Shown in pieces: positions 5,745 through 14,026 of a stretch of DNA of 15,369 bases. The stretch lies in NCBI GenBank assembly GCA_017551645.1, contig JAFZLE010000020.1, forward strand, positions 1 to 15,369, given 5' to 3'. Both the position numbers and the translations under genes were made by a program. A model generated the notes under the pieces. It saw only the letters and a program-made list of their open reading frames with translations. It was not told where the DNA came from and ran no database searches. The stretch's first letter is position 1. Each line of letters opens with the position of its first letter. This stretch comes from Clostridia bacterium. GTDB taxonomy: Bacteria; Bacillota; Clostridia; Christensenellales; Aristaeellaceae.

Positions 5745-7304
5745 ATGAAAAAAGCTTTGGCTTTGCTGCTGGCGCTGGTGATGCTGCTGACCGCCGCGGC
5801 TTTTGCCGAGAACCCGTCCACCTGGCTGACCGACGAGCTTACGGAGATCACCGTCATGCGCGGCGAGAACGCCCTTCAGCCCCTTAAGGCCGACACCATC
5901 AAGCTGCAGACCATAGAGGCGCTGCTCAACGTCAAGCTGGTGGTGGAAGCGCCGCCTTCTTCCAACTACAACGATATCAAGACTTCCCGCATCAACTCCA
6001 ACGACATGCCCGACATCATGCTGGTGTCCACCTCCGACGTAAGGAATTTCGCGCGCAAGGGCATGTTCGTGAACCTTTCAGAGTACAGGGACGAGCTGCC
6101 TAACCTCTTCGCGCTGCTGGATGCCAATCCCAGCCTGAGCATGCTGACCGTGGACGGCGACTTCTACTCCGCGCCCACCCTCCAGCGCCTGAACAGGTTC
6201 GTGCGCCGCAGCGGCAACCTGTTCAACTTCCGCACCGACCTGCTGGAGAAGTACGGCCTGGAAGCCCCCGCGACTTTTGATGACCTGTACGAAGCGATGC
6301 TCACCATCAAAGCCGGCGAACCCGATATGGTAGGCCTGACCTGCCGCTCCGGTACCCGCAAGTTCATGGACAGGGTATCCTACCCCCTGGGCTCCGGCTC
6401 CTCCATGTACTATGACGCCGACAAGGGCGAACAGTGGTACTACGGCCCCGCCCACGAGGAATTCAAGGGCGTGCTCGAGTACCTGAACAAGCTGTACGAA
6501 GCCGACCTGCTGGACCATGACTACGCCACCAACAGCAAGGACCAGTGGGCGCAGAAGCTCTCCAACGGCACCGCCATGGGCACCATCGACAACGACGGCG
6601 TGGTGCGCAACTACGTGGCGCCCCTCAAGGAGATCGATCCTTCCTACAACCTGGAAGTGCTGCCCGTGCCCGCAAACAGCCTGGGCGAGAAGCGCATTGA
6701 GCTGGCCAGCGCGGACTGGACCGACCAGCACTGGGTGATCGCCACCTCCAGCGACAAGATCGACCTGTGCCTCAAGTTCCTTGACTGGTGCTATTCCGAG
6801 GAAGGCGCCATAGTGAACGGCTACGGCAAAGAGGGCGTGACCTTCGATTTCGACGAGAACGGCGACGCCATCGTGAAGCCCGAGCTGCTGGAAGAGTATT
6901 CCGCCAACCCCGCCAACGCCGCGTACGACATCCAGATCGCCCTGGGCGTAGGCCTGAACGACGTGTCTCCCTATGTGGACACCGGCGTGCAGATGCAGAT
7001 GGAGATCTACCTTAAGGGCGACGCGCAGGCCCAGGCGGAGTACCTTGACATGGTGAGCAAGATCGGCCCCATGGAAGGCAACCGCGAGCCCGTGCTGGCT
7101 CCCCCGCTGAACGAGGAGCAGACCGAAAGGTACGCCGAACTGCTGCTTAAGGTGGAGAACCTGGTGTGGCAGGAAGTGGACAAGTACATCACCGGCGAAG
7201 AACCCATCGACAACTGGGACAGCGTGATCGAGTCCATCAAGGACGAAGCCGCCGAAATGGAAGAGATCTACAACACTGCCTGGGCCACGGCGCTGGGTAA
7301 GTAA
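5745..7304 (+). CDS. Extracellular solute-binding protein of the sugar ABC importer, non-lipoprotein signal
   Basis: The 519-residue protein captures the oligosaccharide outside the cell and delivers it to the two permeases just upstream. It begins with a clear signal peptide: KK, a hydrophobic Leu/Ala core, then AFA before ENP at residues 19-24, a type I cleavage pattern. There is no cysteine of a lipobox, unlike most Gram-positive binding proteins of this LipO/YtcQ size class. Blocks such as NDMPDIMLVS (near 86-95) and EEGAIVNGYGKEGVTFDF (near 350-367) are typical of family-1 extracellular binding proteins attached to LplB/YtcP permeases. The ATG at 5745 has AAGGAGGAA six bases upstream; the TTG at 5718 in the same frame is upstream of this site and rejected. 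Ile codons are almost all ATC (20 of 23), suggesting strong expression. Confidence 0.92.
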   Translation: MKKALALLLALVMLLTAAAFAENPSTWLTDELTEITVMRGENALQPLKADTIKLQTIEALLNVKLVVEAPPSSNYNDIKTSRINSNDMPDIMLVSTSDVRNFARKGMFVNLSEYRDELPNLFALLDANPSLSMLTVDGDFYSAPTLQRLNRFVRRSGNLFNFRTDLLEKYGLEAPATFDDLYEAMLTIKAGEPDMVGLTCRSGTRKFMDRVSYPLGSGSSMYYDADKGEQWYYGPAHEEFKGVLEYLNKLYEADLLDHDYATNSKDQWAQKLSNGTAMGTIDNDGVVRNYVAPLKEIDPSYNLEVLPVPANSLGEKRIELASADWTDQHWVIATSSDKIDLCLKFLDWCYSEEGAIVNGYGKEGVTFDFDENGDAIVKPELLEEYSANPANAAYDIQIALGVGLNDVSPYVDTGVQMQMEIYLKGDAQAQAEYLDMVSKIGPMEGNREPVLAPPLNEEQTERYAELLLKVENLVWQEVDKYITGEEPIDNWDSVIESIKDEAAEMEEIYNTAWATALGK

Positions 7305-7316
7305 TATTCTGACCGA

Positions 7317-7353
7317 AGGGCAGCTTCACTTAAAAAGGAGCTGCCCTCCTTTT
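7317..7353 (+). terminator. Probable weak terminator or attenuator between binding protein and glycoside hydrolase
   Basis: AGGGCAGCT (7317-7325) and AGCTGCCCT (7339-7347) form a perfect 9-bp stem with a 13-nt loop, then CCTTTTAT. It lies 12 bases after the binding-protein stop. The modest T-tract suggests partial read-through into the hydrolase gene, which has no obvious promoter of its own. It would also protect the 3' end of an abundant binding-protein mRNA. Confidence 0.6.
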
Positions 7354-7374
7354 ATACCGCGTGGAGATGAGAAG

Positions 7375-9882
7375 ATGAAAACACAAGGCCATCTGCTGCC
7401 GTTTCTGTGGCTGCACGGGGAAGACGACGAGACCCTTATTAAAGGCATAGAGCAGGTAAAGGCGTCCGGCTGCGGCATGTTCTGCGCCGAGTCCCGCACC
7501 CACCCGGACTTTCTGGGGGAGGGCTGGTGGCATGAGATGAGGGTGCTGCTGGATACGTCAAAGCGCCTGGGCATGCGGTTCTACCTGCTGGACGACACCC
7601 ACTTCCCGTCGGGTTTCGCCAACGGCGCGGGGGCGGACACGCCCTTCCAGCGCCTGCTGATGACTGAAAAACATACAGACATGGCGGGCCCGTTAAAGGG
7701 CGGCAGGCTGGTGATATGGCCGGACGGCTTCAAGCAGGTGCCCGTGGCGGTGGTTGCGGGGCGCAAGCTGGAAAAAAACGACCGGGTGGAGAGCTTCGTG
7801 GACCTGGGCGGCTACGCGGTGGACGAACTCGTTGACCTGACCGACAAGGTCGAGGACGGCCTGCTCTCCTGGGACGTGCCGGAGGGCGTATGGCGGGTAT
7901 TCATACTATCCGCGGAGTACGTGAGCGAAAGGAACCCGCCCCAGAAGTTCCTGAATCCACTGCTGCCCGAGAGCGGGCAGATGATGCTGTCCACGGTGTA
8001 CGAGCCGCATTATAAGTTCTTCGGAGACGAGTGCGGCAAAGCTTTCCTTGGCTTCTTTTCCGATGAGCCCGCTTTAAGGGCGGGGCGCGGTTCCCACGCG
8101 GTGCTGGGGGAATACCCGAACCTGCCCGTGCCTTGGCGCACGGACATGCCGGACCTCCTCTCGGAAAAACTGGGCGAAAACGCCCGCCGGCTGCTGCCCG
8201 GGCTGTGGTACGACATAGGGGAAAAGACGCCCTTCATCCGCTACGCCTTTATGGATGAGGTGAGCCGGCTGTACGGGCAAAACTATTCCGTGCCCATAGG
8301 AAAGTGGTGCGTGGAGCACGGGCTAGAGTATATAGGCCACGTGATAGAGCAGAACAACGCCCACTCCCGCCTGGGGCAGGGCGCGGGGCACTTTTTCCGC
8401 GCCATAAGCGGGCAGACCATGGCGGGCATGGACTACGTGCTGCACGAGCTGCGGCCTGAGTTTTACGGCGGCTACCACGCCTGGCACTCCCAGAGTTTTG
8501 AGGCGGAGGACGACTTTTTCCGCTTCATGCTGCCCCAGATGACCGCTTCAGCCGCCGCGCTGGACCCCAAAAAGGCGGGCAGGGCGCTGTGCGAGTGTTT
8601 CGGCGCTTACGGCTGGCAGGAGGATATGGGCGAGATGCGCTACATCGCCAACCTGCTTCTGTCCCGGGGCATAAACTACTTTACGCCCCACGCCTTCAGC
8701 CTCAAGCCCGCCCCCGACCCGGATTCGCCCCCGCATTTCGCCGTATATCCGCCCTACGACCCCTATATCAGGAACCTGTTTGCCGCCATGGAGCGCGTAT
8801 CGGGGCTCATAGACGGGGGCAGGCATCTGGCGTCCATAGGCGTATTGTATTACGCCGAGGCGGAATGGGCGTGCGGCAGCGGGGTGATGAAGACGCAGAA
8901 GATAGTGCGGGAGCTCAACGAAAGGCAGCTCGCCTGCGAAGTGGTGCCCATCGAGCTGCTCGCTCCGGGGCGCTATAAGGCGCTGCTTATCCCCGCGGCG
9001 GAGCGCTGGCCCAAGGCGCTGTTCGACAAACTGGACGCGCTTGAGCAAAGCGGCTGTAAGATCGCGTTCATAGACCGGACGCCCACGGGATACGCCGACT
9101 GTGAAGGCGCTCCCGAAGTGAAATACGAACGCGTAGACCTTAAATCCGCCGCCGGCTGGTGCCTTGAAAAGGTGCGCCCCTCCGTGGCGACCGTGGGGCG
9201 CGCCCCCATGGTGCACGTGTACCCTTACGATTCCCCAACCGGCAGGCTGTACCTGATATTCAACGAGGACAGCCGGAATGAGACATATTTCGAGGCGGTG
9301 TTCGAAGGGCTTGACCGGCCCGCGCTGTACGACCCGGAGAGGGATGAACGGTATCTGCCCCGGGGCGAAAAGGCGGAAAACGGGTACAGGCTCTCCGTAA
9401 CGCTGGAGCCGGGGCAGCTATTGGCGCTTTCTGACCCGCTACCCGGTCAGGAAATACTCGGGCCAAAGCCGGAATACTGCCATGGGGCGGCGCTGTCGCC
9501 CACTTGGCGGGTGAGCTTCCCGGACGACCCGGATATGGAAAGCTTCGAGACCGACGCGCCGGAAGATATCTTCAAAAAATACCCCCGCTTCGCGGGCACG
9601 GCGCGCTACGAAGCGGAGGTCTGCCTGGACAAACCGGCAAGTGGGTTTGAAATAACGGGGCTTTACGGCGCCGCGACCCTGTACGCGGACGGCGAAAAAA
9701 CAGGCGACAGGGTGTCGCCGCCCAACCGCTTCGTTAAAGACGTTCCCGCGGGGAAGCACATTCTGCGCCTGGATACGGTCTGCTGCCCCGCCTACCGCTG
9801 GCGGGACCCCCTGTCCGCCCACGGCTGGCTGCCGCCCGTGGGGCTTACGGGAAAGGTGTATCCGCTGGAATGCGGCGAATGA
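7375..9882 (+). CDS. Large GH106-like glycoside hydrolase
   Basis: This 835-residue protein has no signal peptide, so it probably acts in the cytoplasm on imported oligosaccharide. The N-terminal half reads as a TIM-barrel glycosidase: YLLDDTHFPSGFANG (70-84), NPLLPESGQMML (194-205), FLGFFSDEPAL (224-234), GHVIEQNNAH (321-330) then GAGHFFRA (336-343), and CECFGAYGWQ (406-415). E325 and E407 are the best candidates for the catalytic acids and E231 is also conserved-looking; these are inferences from motif shape. The C-terminal 100 residues (FEITGLYGAATLYADG, then PAGKHILRL) resemble a galactose-binding beta-sandwich. The layout recalls GH106 alpha-L-rhamnosidases and their uncharacterised Clostridia relatives. 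GGAG at 7363-7366 lies eight bases before ATG. A different GH-A type activity is possible. Confidence 0.8.
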   Translation: MKTQGHLLPFLWLHGEDDETLIKGIEQVKASGCGMFCAESRTHPDFLGEGWWHEMRVLLDTSKRLGMRFYLLDDTHFPSGFANGAGADTPFQRLLMTEKHTDMAGPLKGGRLVIWPDGFKQVPVAVVAGRKLEKNDRVESFVDLGGYAVDELVDLTDKVEDGLLSWDVPEGVWRVFILSAEYVSERNPPQKFLNPLLPESGQMMLSTVYEPHYKFFGDECGKAFLGFFSDEPALRAGRGSHAVLGEYPNLPVPWRTDMPDLLSEKLGENARRLLPGLWYDIGEKTPFIRYAFMDEVSRLYGQNYSVPIGKWCVEHGLEYIGHVIEQNNAHSRLGQGAGHFFRAISGQTMAGMDYVLHELRPEFYGGYHAWHSQSFEAEDDFFRFMLPQMTASAAALDPKKAGRALCECFGAYGWQEDMGEMRYIANLLLSRGINYFTPHAFSLKPAPDPDSPPHFAVYPPYDPYIRNLFAAMERVSGLIDGGRHLASIGVLYYAEAEWACGSGVMKTQKIVRELNERQLACEVVPIELLAPGRYKALLIPAAERWPKALFDKLDALEQSGCKIAFIDRTPTGYADCEGAPEVKYERVDLKSAAGWCLEKVRPSVATVGRAPMVHVYPYDSPTGRLYLIFNEDSRNETYFEAVFEGLDRPALYDPERDERYLPRGEKAENGYRLSVTLEPGQLLALSDPLPGQEILGPKPEYCHGAALSPTWRVSFPDDPDMESFETDAPEDIFKKYPRFAGTARYEAEVCLDKPASGFEITGLYGAATLYADGEKTGDRVSPPNRFVKDVPAGKHILRLDTVCCPAYRWRDPLSAHGWLPPVGLTGKVYPLECGE

Positions 9883-9912
9883 TAAGCGCATAGGGAAGCT
9901 CTGAATCGTGAG

Positions 9913-9943
9913 AAATCCCCCGGTTGTTATGGCCGGGGGATTT
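9913..9943. terminator. Bidirectional Rho-independent terminator between convergent operons
   Basis: AAATCCCCCGG (9913-9923) and CCGGGGGATTT (9933-9943) form a perfect 11-bp stem with a 9-nt loop. T-rich sequence follows on the plus strand (TTTGTATT), and A/T pairs at the base give a short T-tract on the minus strand as well. It sits between the 3' ends of the glycoside hydrolase gene (+) and the CHAP gene (-) and serves both. Confidence 0.85.
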
Positions 9944-9979
9944 GTATTGCTTCCGGGCAGCGCGGCGTATCTGGTCCTG

Positions 9980-10504
9980 TCAGCCGGCTTTGTACCGATA
10001 ACCGTCCGGGATACGGATATACGCCCGGATGTGTTCATCGAGGGCACGCTCGACGACGCCGGATACGTTGCCCACGTTCCCTTCCGCGGCAAGCAGCGTG
10101 TTTTCACGTTTCTCCAGCACTATCCCGATATGGTCGTGCTCCCTGTTCTCGAAGACCCTGTCATAAAGCACGAGGTCGCCCTCTTGGGGCACGAAGCCGT
10201 CCCCGCCCTTATGATACCCGATCAGGGGATCGCCCAGGGCGAATTCTTCCCAGGCGATGCAGCCTGCCAGATTGCAGGTCACGCATTCATCCGGCCTGAT
10301 GGGGATATCGAATCCCGCCTCACGGCAGCAATAGTACACGAACGCCGCGCACCACAGCCCGTCAGCCTCTTCGACCGTCCATTTGGGGAACGGCTTTACC
10401 AGCGGGGCGAGGTTGGACTCGAGCCCATTTCCTTTCCCGTGAAACGGCGTCAGGGCCATATCCATCGCGACTTTGGCCAGATACTCACGTGTAGCTGTTT
10501 TCAT
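9980..10504 (-). CDS. CHAP-domain (NlpC/P60-like) cysteine amidase/peptidase, no signal peptide
   Basis: This is a 174-residue protein. The CHAP core is visible: GLWCAAFVYYCCREAG (49-64) with C52 as the expected nucleophile, PQEGDLVLYD (106-115), HDHIGIVLE (123-131) with H125 as the expected base, and AAEGNVGNVSG (139-149) supplying the third polar residue. CHAP enzymes cut peptidoglycan peptides or related amides. Here no signal peptide or membrane segment is seen, so an intracellular role or a non-classical release would be needed. Six Cys lie within residues 52-81, including C74, C77 and C81. TGAGGAG lies just upstream of the ATG. It follows the MBL-fold gene by 34 bases and is the last gene of the minus-strand unit. 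A prophage endolysin is less likely, with no phage genes around. Confidence 0.82.
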   Translation of the reverse strand: MKTATREYLAKVAMDMALTPFHGKGNGLESNLAPLVKPFPKWTVEEADGLWCAAFVYYCCREAGFDIPIRPDECVTCNLAGCIAWEEFALGDPLIGYHKGGDGFVPQEGDLVLYDRVFENREHDHIGIVLEKRENTLLAAEGNVGNVSGVVERALDEHIRAYIRIPDGYRYKAG

Positions 10505-10516
10505 GGTCTCCTCACG

Positions 10517-10540
10517 AAACGGAGAAACCCGTTTTTTTTT
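10517..10540 (+). terminator. Small hairpin with T9 run on the plus strand, between two minus-strand genes
   Basis: AAACGG (10517-10522) and CCGTTT (10529-10534) can pair around a 6-nt loop and continue into a run of nine Ts (10532-10540). It has terminator shape only on the plus strand, where no gene is read. It could stop antisense transcription into the minus operon, or be a chance A/T run in the 34-base gap. Confidence 0.3.
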
Positions 10541-11234
10541 ACATTGCCGGCTGCGCTCCGCCCAAGACGAACTCGGAAGAAGGCGCGCCGGCTTTAAAGC
10601 GGCTCAGGTACGCGGCTTTTCCCATGCTGCGGGTCTCGGCCAGACCTGAGGGGCCGAAGGCGTCCAGATGCTTAAGGTGCGCTTCAAGCTGCGCTTTCCC
10701 GAACAGCGTTGGGGCGTGGCTCGTCAGGTACGCGTCGAAGGGCAGTTCCAGCGCGTTTTCAAGCGTGCGCCTCAGGGTATCAAGGGTACGGGCGTCCGCG
10801 TCCGGCAGCAGCAAACGGGGGTTAAGGGCGTCGCCCGCGATCAGCAGGCGGCGCTTTTCCAGCAGGATGCCGCGGGAGCCCGCCGTATGCCCCGCCAGAG
10901 GTACGATGCGCGCCGTGTCGTCCCCCAGGCCGAATACCGTGCCGGAAACAAGGTCGCTAAGCCTGCCCGCGTCCGGCCCCGCCAGAGGCCAGTCCTCCCG
11001 GGCCAGAAAGGCGCCGTCAAAAAACTGGTTGCCGCCCACGTGGTCCGGGTGGCCGTGAGTGTTCAAAACAATGTATGGCGAAGCCGTGTTCGCCTCCGCG
11101 TACGGCTTTAGGCTGTGCTTTCCGAGGCCGGTGTCGATGAGCAGCGAAAGCGCCGCGCCCTGCACCAGCGTGCAGTAGACGCGGTAGCTCTCCTCGATGT
11201 GGATCACGCCGGGACAGATCTCTGTCGTGTTCAT
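10539..11234 (-). CDS. MBL-fold metallo-hydrolase
   Basis: This 231-residue protein has the complete metallo-beta-lactamase-fold metal set: THGHPDHVGG gives H60, H62, D64 and H65; PLAGHTAGS gives H116; IAGDAL gives D135; TSHAP gives H173. Such a dinuclear zinc (or iron) site hydrolyses esters, thioesters or phosphodiesters; glyoxalase II-like and lactonase-like enzymes share it, and the substrate cannot be told from the sequence. No signal peptide is present. It follows gcvPB by 42 bases on the minus strand and precedes the CHAP gene, so it is probably the tail of the gcv operon. No good Shine-Dalgarno site is seen before the ATG; a hairpin ends nine bases upstream. Start codon is therefore less certain than the fold. 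Confidence 0.87.
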   Translation of the reverse strand: MNTTEICPGVIHIEESYRVYCTLVQGAALSLLIDTGLGKHSLKPYAEANTASPYIVLNTHGHPDHVGGNQFFDGAFLAREDWPLAGPDAGRLSDLVSGTVFGLGDDTARIVPLAGHTAGSRGILLEKRRLLIAGDALNPRLLLPDADARTLDTLRRTLENALELPFDAYLTSHAPTLFGKAQLEAHLKHLDAFGPSGLAETRSMGKAAYLSRFKAGAPSSEFVLGGAQPAM

Positions 11235-11243
11235 AACGATAGG

Positions 11244-11266
11244 GAGGGGCTGTGAGACAGCCCCTC
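11244..11266 (-). other. Perfect 10-bp hairpin in the gcvPB-MBL gap
   Basis: GAGGGGCTGT and ACAGCCCCTC form a 10-bp stem with a 3-nt loop in the 42-base gap. No T-run follows on either strand, so it is not a standard terminator. It lies where the Shine-Dalgarno site of the MBL gene would be expected and may act as an mRNA-processing or stability element, or reduce translation of the downstream genes. Confidence 0.5.
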
Positions 11267-11276
11267 GCTTTCATGG

Positions 11277-12713
11277 TCAGGCAAACTCGTACTTAAGCAC
11301 GGGATTGCGCGCCGCGCCCACTTCGTCGGGCCTGCCGATAGGGCAGGTGTGGGGCGCTTCGTGCAGCTTTTCGGGGTCGGTCTTCGCTTCTTCCAGTATG
11401 TCCAGGAACACCTGTACCGCCCGGTCCAGCGTCTCGCGGCTCTCGGTCTCGGTGGGCTCTATCATGAGCGCTTCGTGCACGATAAGCGGGAAATACATGG
11501 TCGGGGGATGCATGCCGAAGTCCAGCAGGCGTTTGGCCGCGTCCATGGCGCTGACGCCGGTCTCCTGCTTTAGCTTTTCCAGCGTGAGCACGAACTCGTG
11601 CATGCAGGCGGCGTCGTATGCCACGTCGTAATGCCCCTTAAGTTTATGCATCATGTAGTTGGCGTTCAGCACCGCGGTTTCGGACGCTTCGGGGATGCCT
11701 TCCTTTCCCAGCACGGTGATGTAGGTGAGCGCGCGCACCGCCACCAGGAAGTTGCCGTAGAATGAGCGCACCTTGCCCAGCGTGTGCTCGGGACAGGCAA
11801 AGCGCAGCGCGCCGCCTTCGTCCCTTACGACCCGGGGCTCGGGCAGGAACTCATCCAGGAACTTTTTGCAGCCCACGGGACCGCTGCCCGGGCCGCCGCC
11901 CCCGTGGGGTGTGGAGAACGTCTTGTGCAGGTTCAGGTGCACGCAGTCGAAGCCCATGTCTCCCGGGCGCACGTGGCCCATGACGGCGTTCAGGTTCGCG
12001 CCGTCGTAATAATTGAGGCCTCCCGCCTCGTGCACTATGCGGGTGATCTCCAGTATGTTGGGATCGAACAGCCCCAGGGTGTTGGGGTTGGTGAGCATGA
12101 GCCCCGCCGTGTCGCTGCCCGCTGCGGCTTTGAGCGCTTCCAGGTCCACGCCGCCCTGGGCGTTCGAGGGCACGGATACCACTGTAAAGCCCGCCATGGC
12201 GGCGGAAGCGGGGTTGGTGCCGTGGGCGGAGTCGGGCACGATTATTTTGGTGCGGGCAGTGTCGTTCCGGGACAGGTGGTACGCGCGTATCAGCATCAGC
12301 CCCGTGTACTCCCCGTGGGCGCCCGCCGCGGGCTGGAAAGTCATGGCGTCCATGCCCGTGATCTCATTGAGCAGCTGCTCGGTTCTGTACATCACTTCCA
12401 GGCAGCCCTGGGCGCTGTTTTCATCCTGCAGGGGATGGATGCCTGTAAAGCCGTTTAACGCGGCCATGTCCTCGTTTATGTGGGGGTTGTACTTCATGGT
12501 GCAGGAGCCCAGGGGATAAAAGCCGTCGTTCACGCCGTGGGTCTGTTTGGCCAGTTCGGTATAGTGCCTTTCCAGGTCCACTTCGCTTATCTCAGGCAGC
12601 CGGGGAGGGGCCTGCCTTAAAAGCTCACCGCCGAATTCGCAGGCGGGCACGTCGCTTAAGGGAAGCAGGTCCTGCCCGCGGCCCGTACGGCTCAGTTCAA
12701 ACAGCAGTTTCAT
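11277..12713 (-). CDS. gcvPB: Glycine dehydrogenase (decarboxylating), subunit 2 (P-protein, C-terminal half)
   Basis: This 478-residue catalytic half of the split P-protein works with GcvPA and PLP to decarboxylate glycine and pass the aminomethyl group to lipoyl-GcvH. The PLP lysine is K264 in [20 protein letters not shown]. Other family blocks are [14 protein letters not shown] (64-77), [13 protein letters not shown] (127-139) and [16 protein letters not shown] (161-176). Full length fits the usual 470-490 residues. The start codon overlaps the gcvPA stop by four bases (ATGA at 12713-12710 on the minus strand), with AAGGAGG at 12724-12730 inside gcvPA, so the two subunits are translationally coupled for 1:1 assembly. 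Split gcvP is normal in Firmicutes. The call is secure. Confidence 0.97.
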   Translation of the reverse strand: MKLLFELSRTGRGQDLLPLSDVPACEFGGELLRQAPPRLPEISEVDLERHYTELAKQTHGVNDGFYPLGSCTMKYNPHINEDMAALNGFTGIHPLQDENSAQGCLEVMYRTEQLLNEITGMDAMTFQPAAGAHGEYTGLMLIRAYHLSRNDTARTKIIVPDSAHGTNPASAAMAGFTVVSVPSNAQGGVDLEALKAAAGSDTAGLMLTNPNTLGLFDPNILEITRIVHEAGGLNYYDGANLNAVMGHVRPGDMGFDCVHLNLHKTFSTPHGGGGPGSGPVGCKKFLDEFLPEPRVVRDEGGALRFACPEHTLGKVRSFYGNFLVAVRALTYITVLGKEGIPEASETAVLNANYMMHKLKGHYDVAYDAACMHEFVLTLEKLKQETGVSAMDAAKRLLDFGMHPPTMYFPLIVHEALMIEPTETESRETLDRAVQVFLDILEEAKTDPEKLHEAPHTCPIGRPDEVGAARNPVLKYEFA

Positions 12714-14026
12714 TCGCCCGCCGCCTCCTTCACGATCTCGACAAGCCTGTCGATCTTATCTTTGGTGTTTTTCTCGGTGCAGCACCACAGCAGCCCGCCT
12801 TCCACCGGCAGGGGGCCCAGTATGCCCTCTTTGTCCAGATGTGCCTGCAAAAGCGCGGGATCGACGGGGCAGGCGGTGAGGAACTCGTTAAAGAACGGCT
12901 TATCGCTTTTAAGCTCAAAGCCTTTGAGCCCGTTCAGCCTTTCGGCCAGGTAATGGGCGTGGTCGGCGGAATTCCTGGCGGCGCGCCTGAGCCCTTCGGG
13001 ACCCATGGCGGCCAGGTACACCGACGCGGTCATGGCGCACAGCGCCTCGTTGGAGCAGATGTTGGAGGACGCCTTTTCCCGGCGGATGTGCTGTTCCCGT
13101 GCCTGCAGGGTCAGCACGTAGCAGCGGGCGCCGTTTTTGTCGGAGGTCTCGCCCACTATCCTGCCCGGGAGCTTGCGCATGAGCTCTTTTTTGCAGGCCA
13201 TGTAGCCCAGGTACGGCCCGCCGAAACTCAGGGGCATGCCCAGGGGCTGGCCTTCGCCCACCGCGATGTCGGCGCCGCACTCACCGGGAGTTTTGAGCAG
13301 GCCCAGTGAGATGGGGTTGGCCGCCATTATGAACCTGGCCTGAGATAAGTGGGCGGCTTCCGCCAGCGCCGTAGTGTCTTCTATCACGCCGTAAAAGTTG
13401 GGGCTCTGCACGTACACGCAGGCGGTCTCGGGAGTGAGCGCCGCTTTCAGCGTGTCCGCGTCCAGCGCGTGATCCTTTGTTTTGAGCACGGTCACGGGCA
13501 CGCTGCGGCTGCCGCAGTAGGTCTTTACGACTTCGATCACCTGCGGGTCCACCGTGTCGGGCAGTATCACGCCCGTCTTTTTGCGCTCCTGGCACATCAG
13601 CGCCGCTTCCGCCGCCGCCACCGCGCCGTCGTACACGGAGGCGTTGCTCACGTCCATGCCGGTGAGCTCGCAGATCTGGGTCTGGTACTCGAATATGGAC
13701 TGGAGCACGCCCTGGCTGATCTCCGCCTGGTAGGGGGTGTAGGCAGTCAGGAACTCCTCTTTTGAGGTGACGCTTTTTACTATGGCGGGTATGTAGTGGT
13801 CGTACGCGCCCGCGCCGCGGAATATGGTCCGGTAGCGGGTGTTTTTGTCCGCCAGGGCGCTTATTTGAGCCGCGGCTTCCATCTCGCTCACGCCTTCGGG
13901 GATGCTGAGGCTTTTAAGGCGTACGCTTTCGGGCACGTCCCTGTACAGCTCTTCAAAGCTGTCAAGGCCGATCTCCCTGAGCATTTCCCGCCGCTCTGAA
14001 TGAGTTGACGGCAGATATGAGCCCAT
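12710..14026 (-). CDS. gcvPA: Glycine dehydrogenase (decarboxylating), subunit 1 (P-protein, N-terminal half)
   Basis: This 438-residue protein forms the other half of the P-protein alpha2beta2 enzyme and helps bind PLP and glycine. Recognisable blocks are [15 protein letters not shown] (near 69-83), [13 protein letters not shown] then [23 protein letters not shown] (near 95-131), [18 protein letters not shown] (near 259-276) and [14 protein letters not shown] (near 321-334). The ATG at 14026 is chosen: GAGGAGG lies eight to fourteen bases upstream, and the ATG shares its A with the gcvH TGA stop. A longer in-frame start at 14047 would lie inside gcvH without a ribosome site. It overlaps gcvPB by four bases. 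The call is secure. Confidence 0.97.
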   Translation of the reverse strand: MGSYLPSTHSERREMLREIGLDSFEELYRDVPESVRLKSLSIPEGVSEMEAAAQISALADKNTRYRTIFRGAGAYDHYIPAIVKSVTSKEEFLTAYTPYQAEISQGVLQSIFEYQTQICELTGMDVSNASVYDGAVAAAEAALMCQERKKTGVILPDTVDPQVIEVVKTYCGSRSVPVTVLKTKDHALDADTLKAALTPETACVYVQSPNFYGVIEDTTALAEAAHLSQARFIMAANPISLGLLKTPGECGADIAVGEGQPLGMPLSFGGPYLGYMACKKELMRKLPGRIVGETSDKNGARCYVLTLQAREQHIRREKASSNICSNEALCAMTASVYLAAMGPEGLRRAARNSADHAHYLAERLNGLKGFELKSDKPFFNEFLTACPVDPALLQAHLDKEGILGPLPVEGGLLWCCTEKNTKDKIDRLVEIVKEAAGE

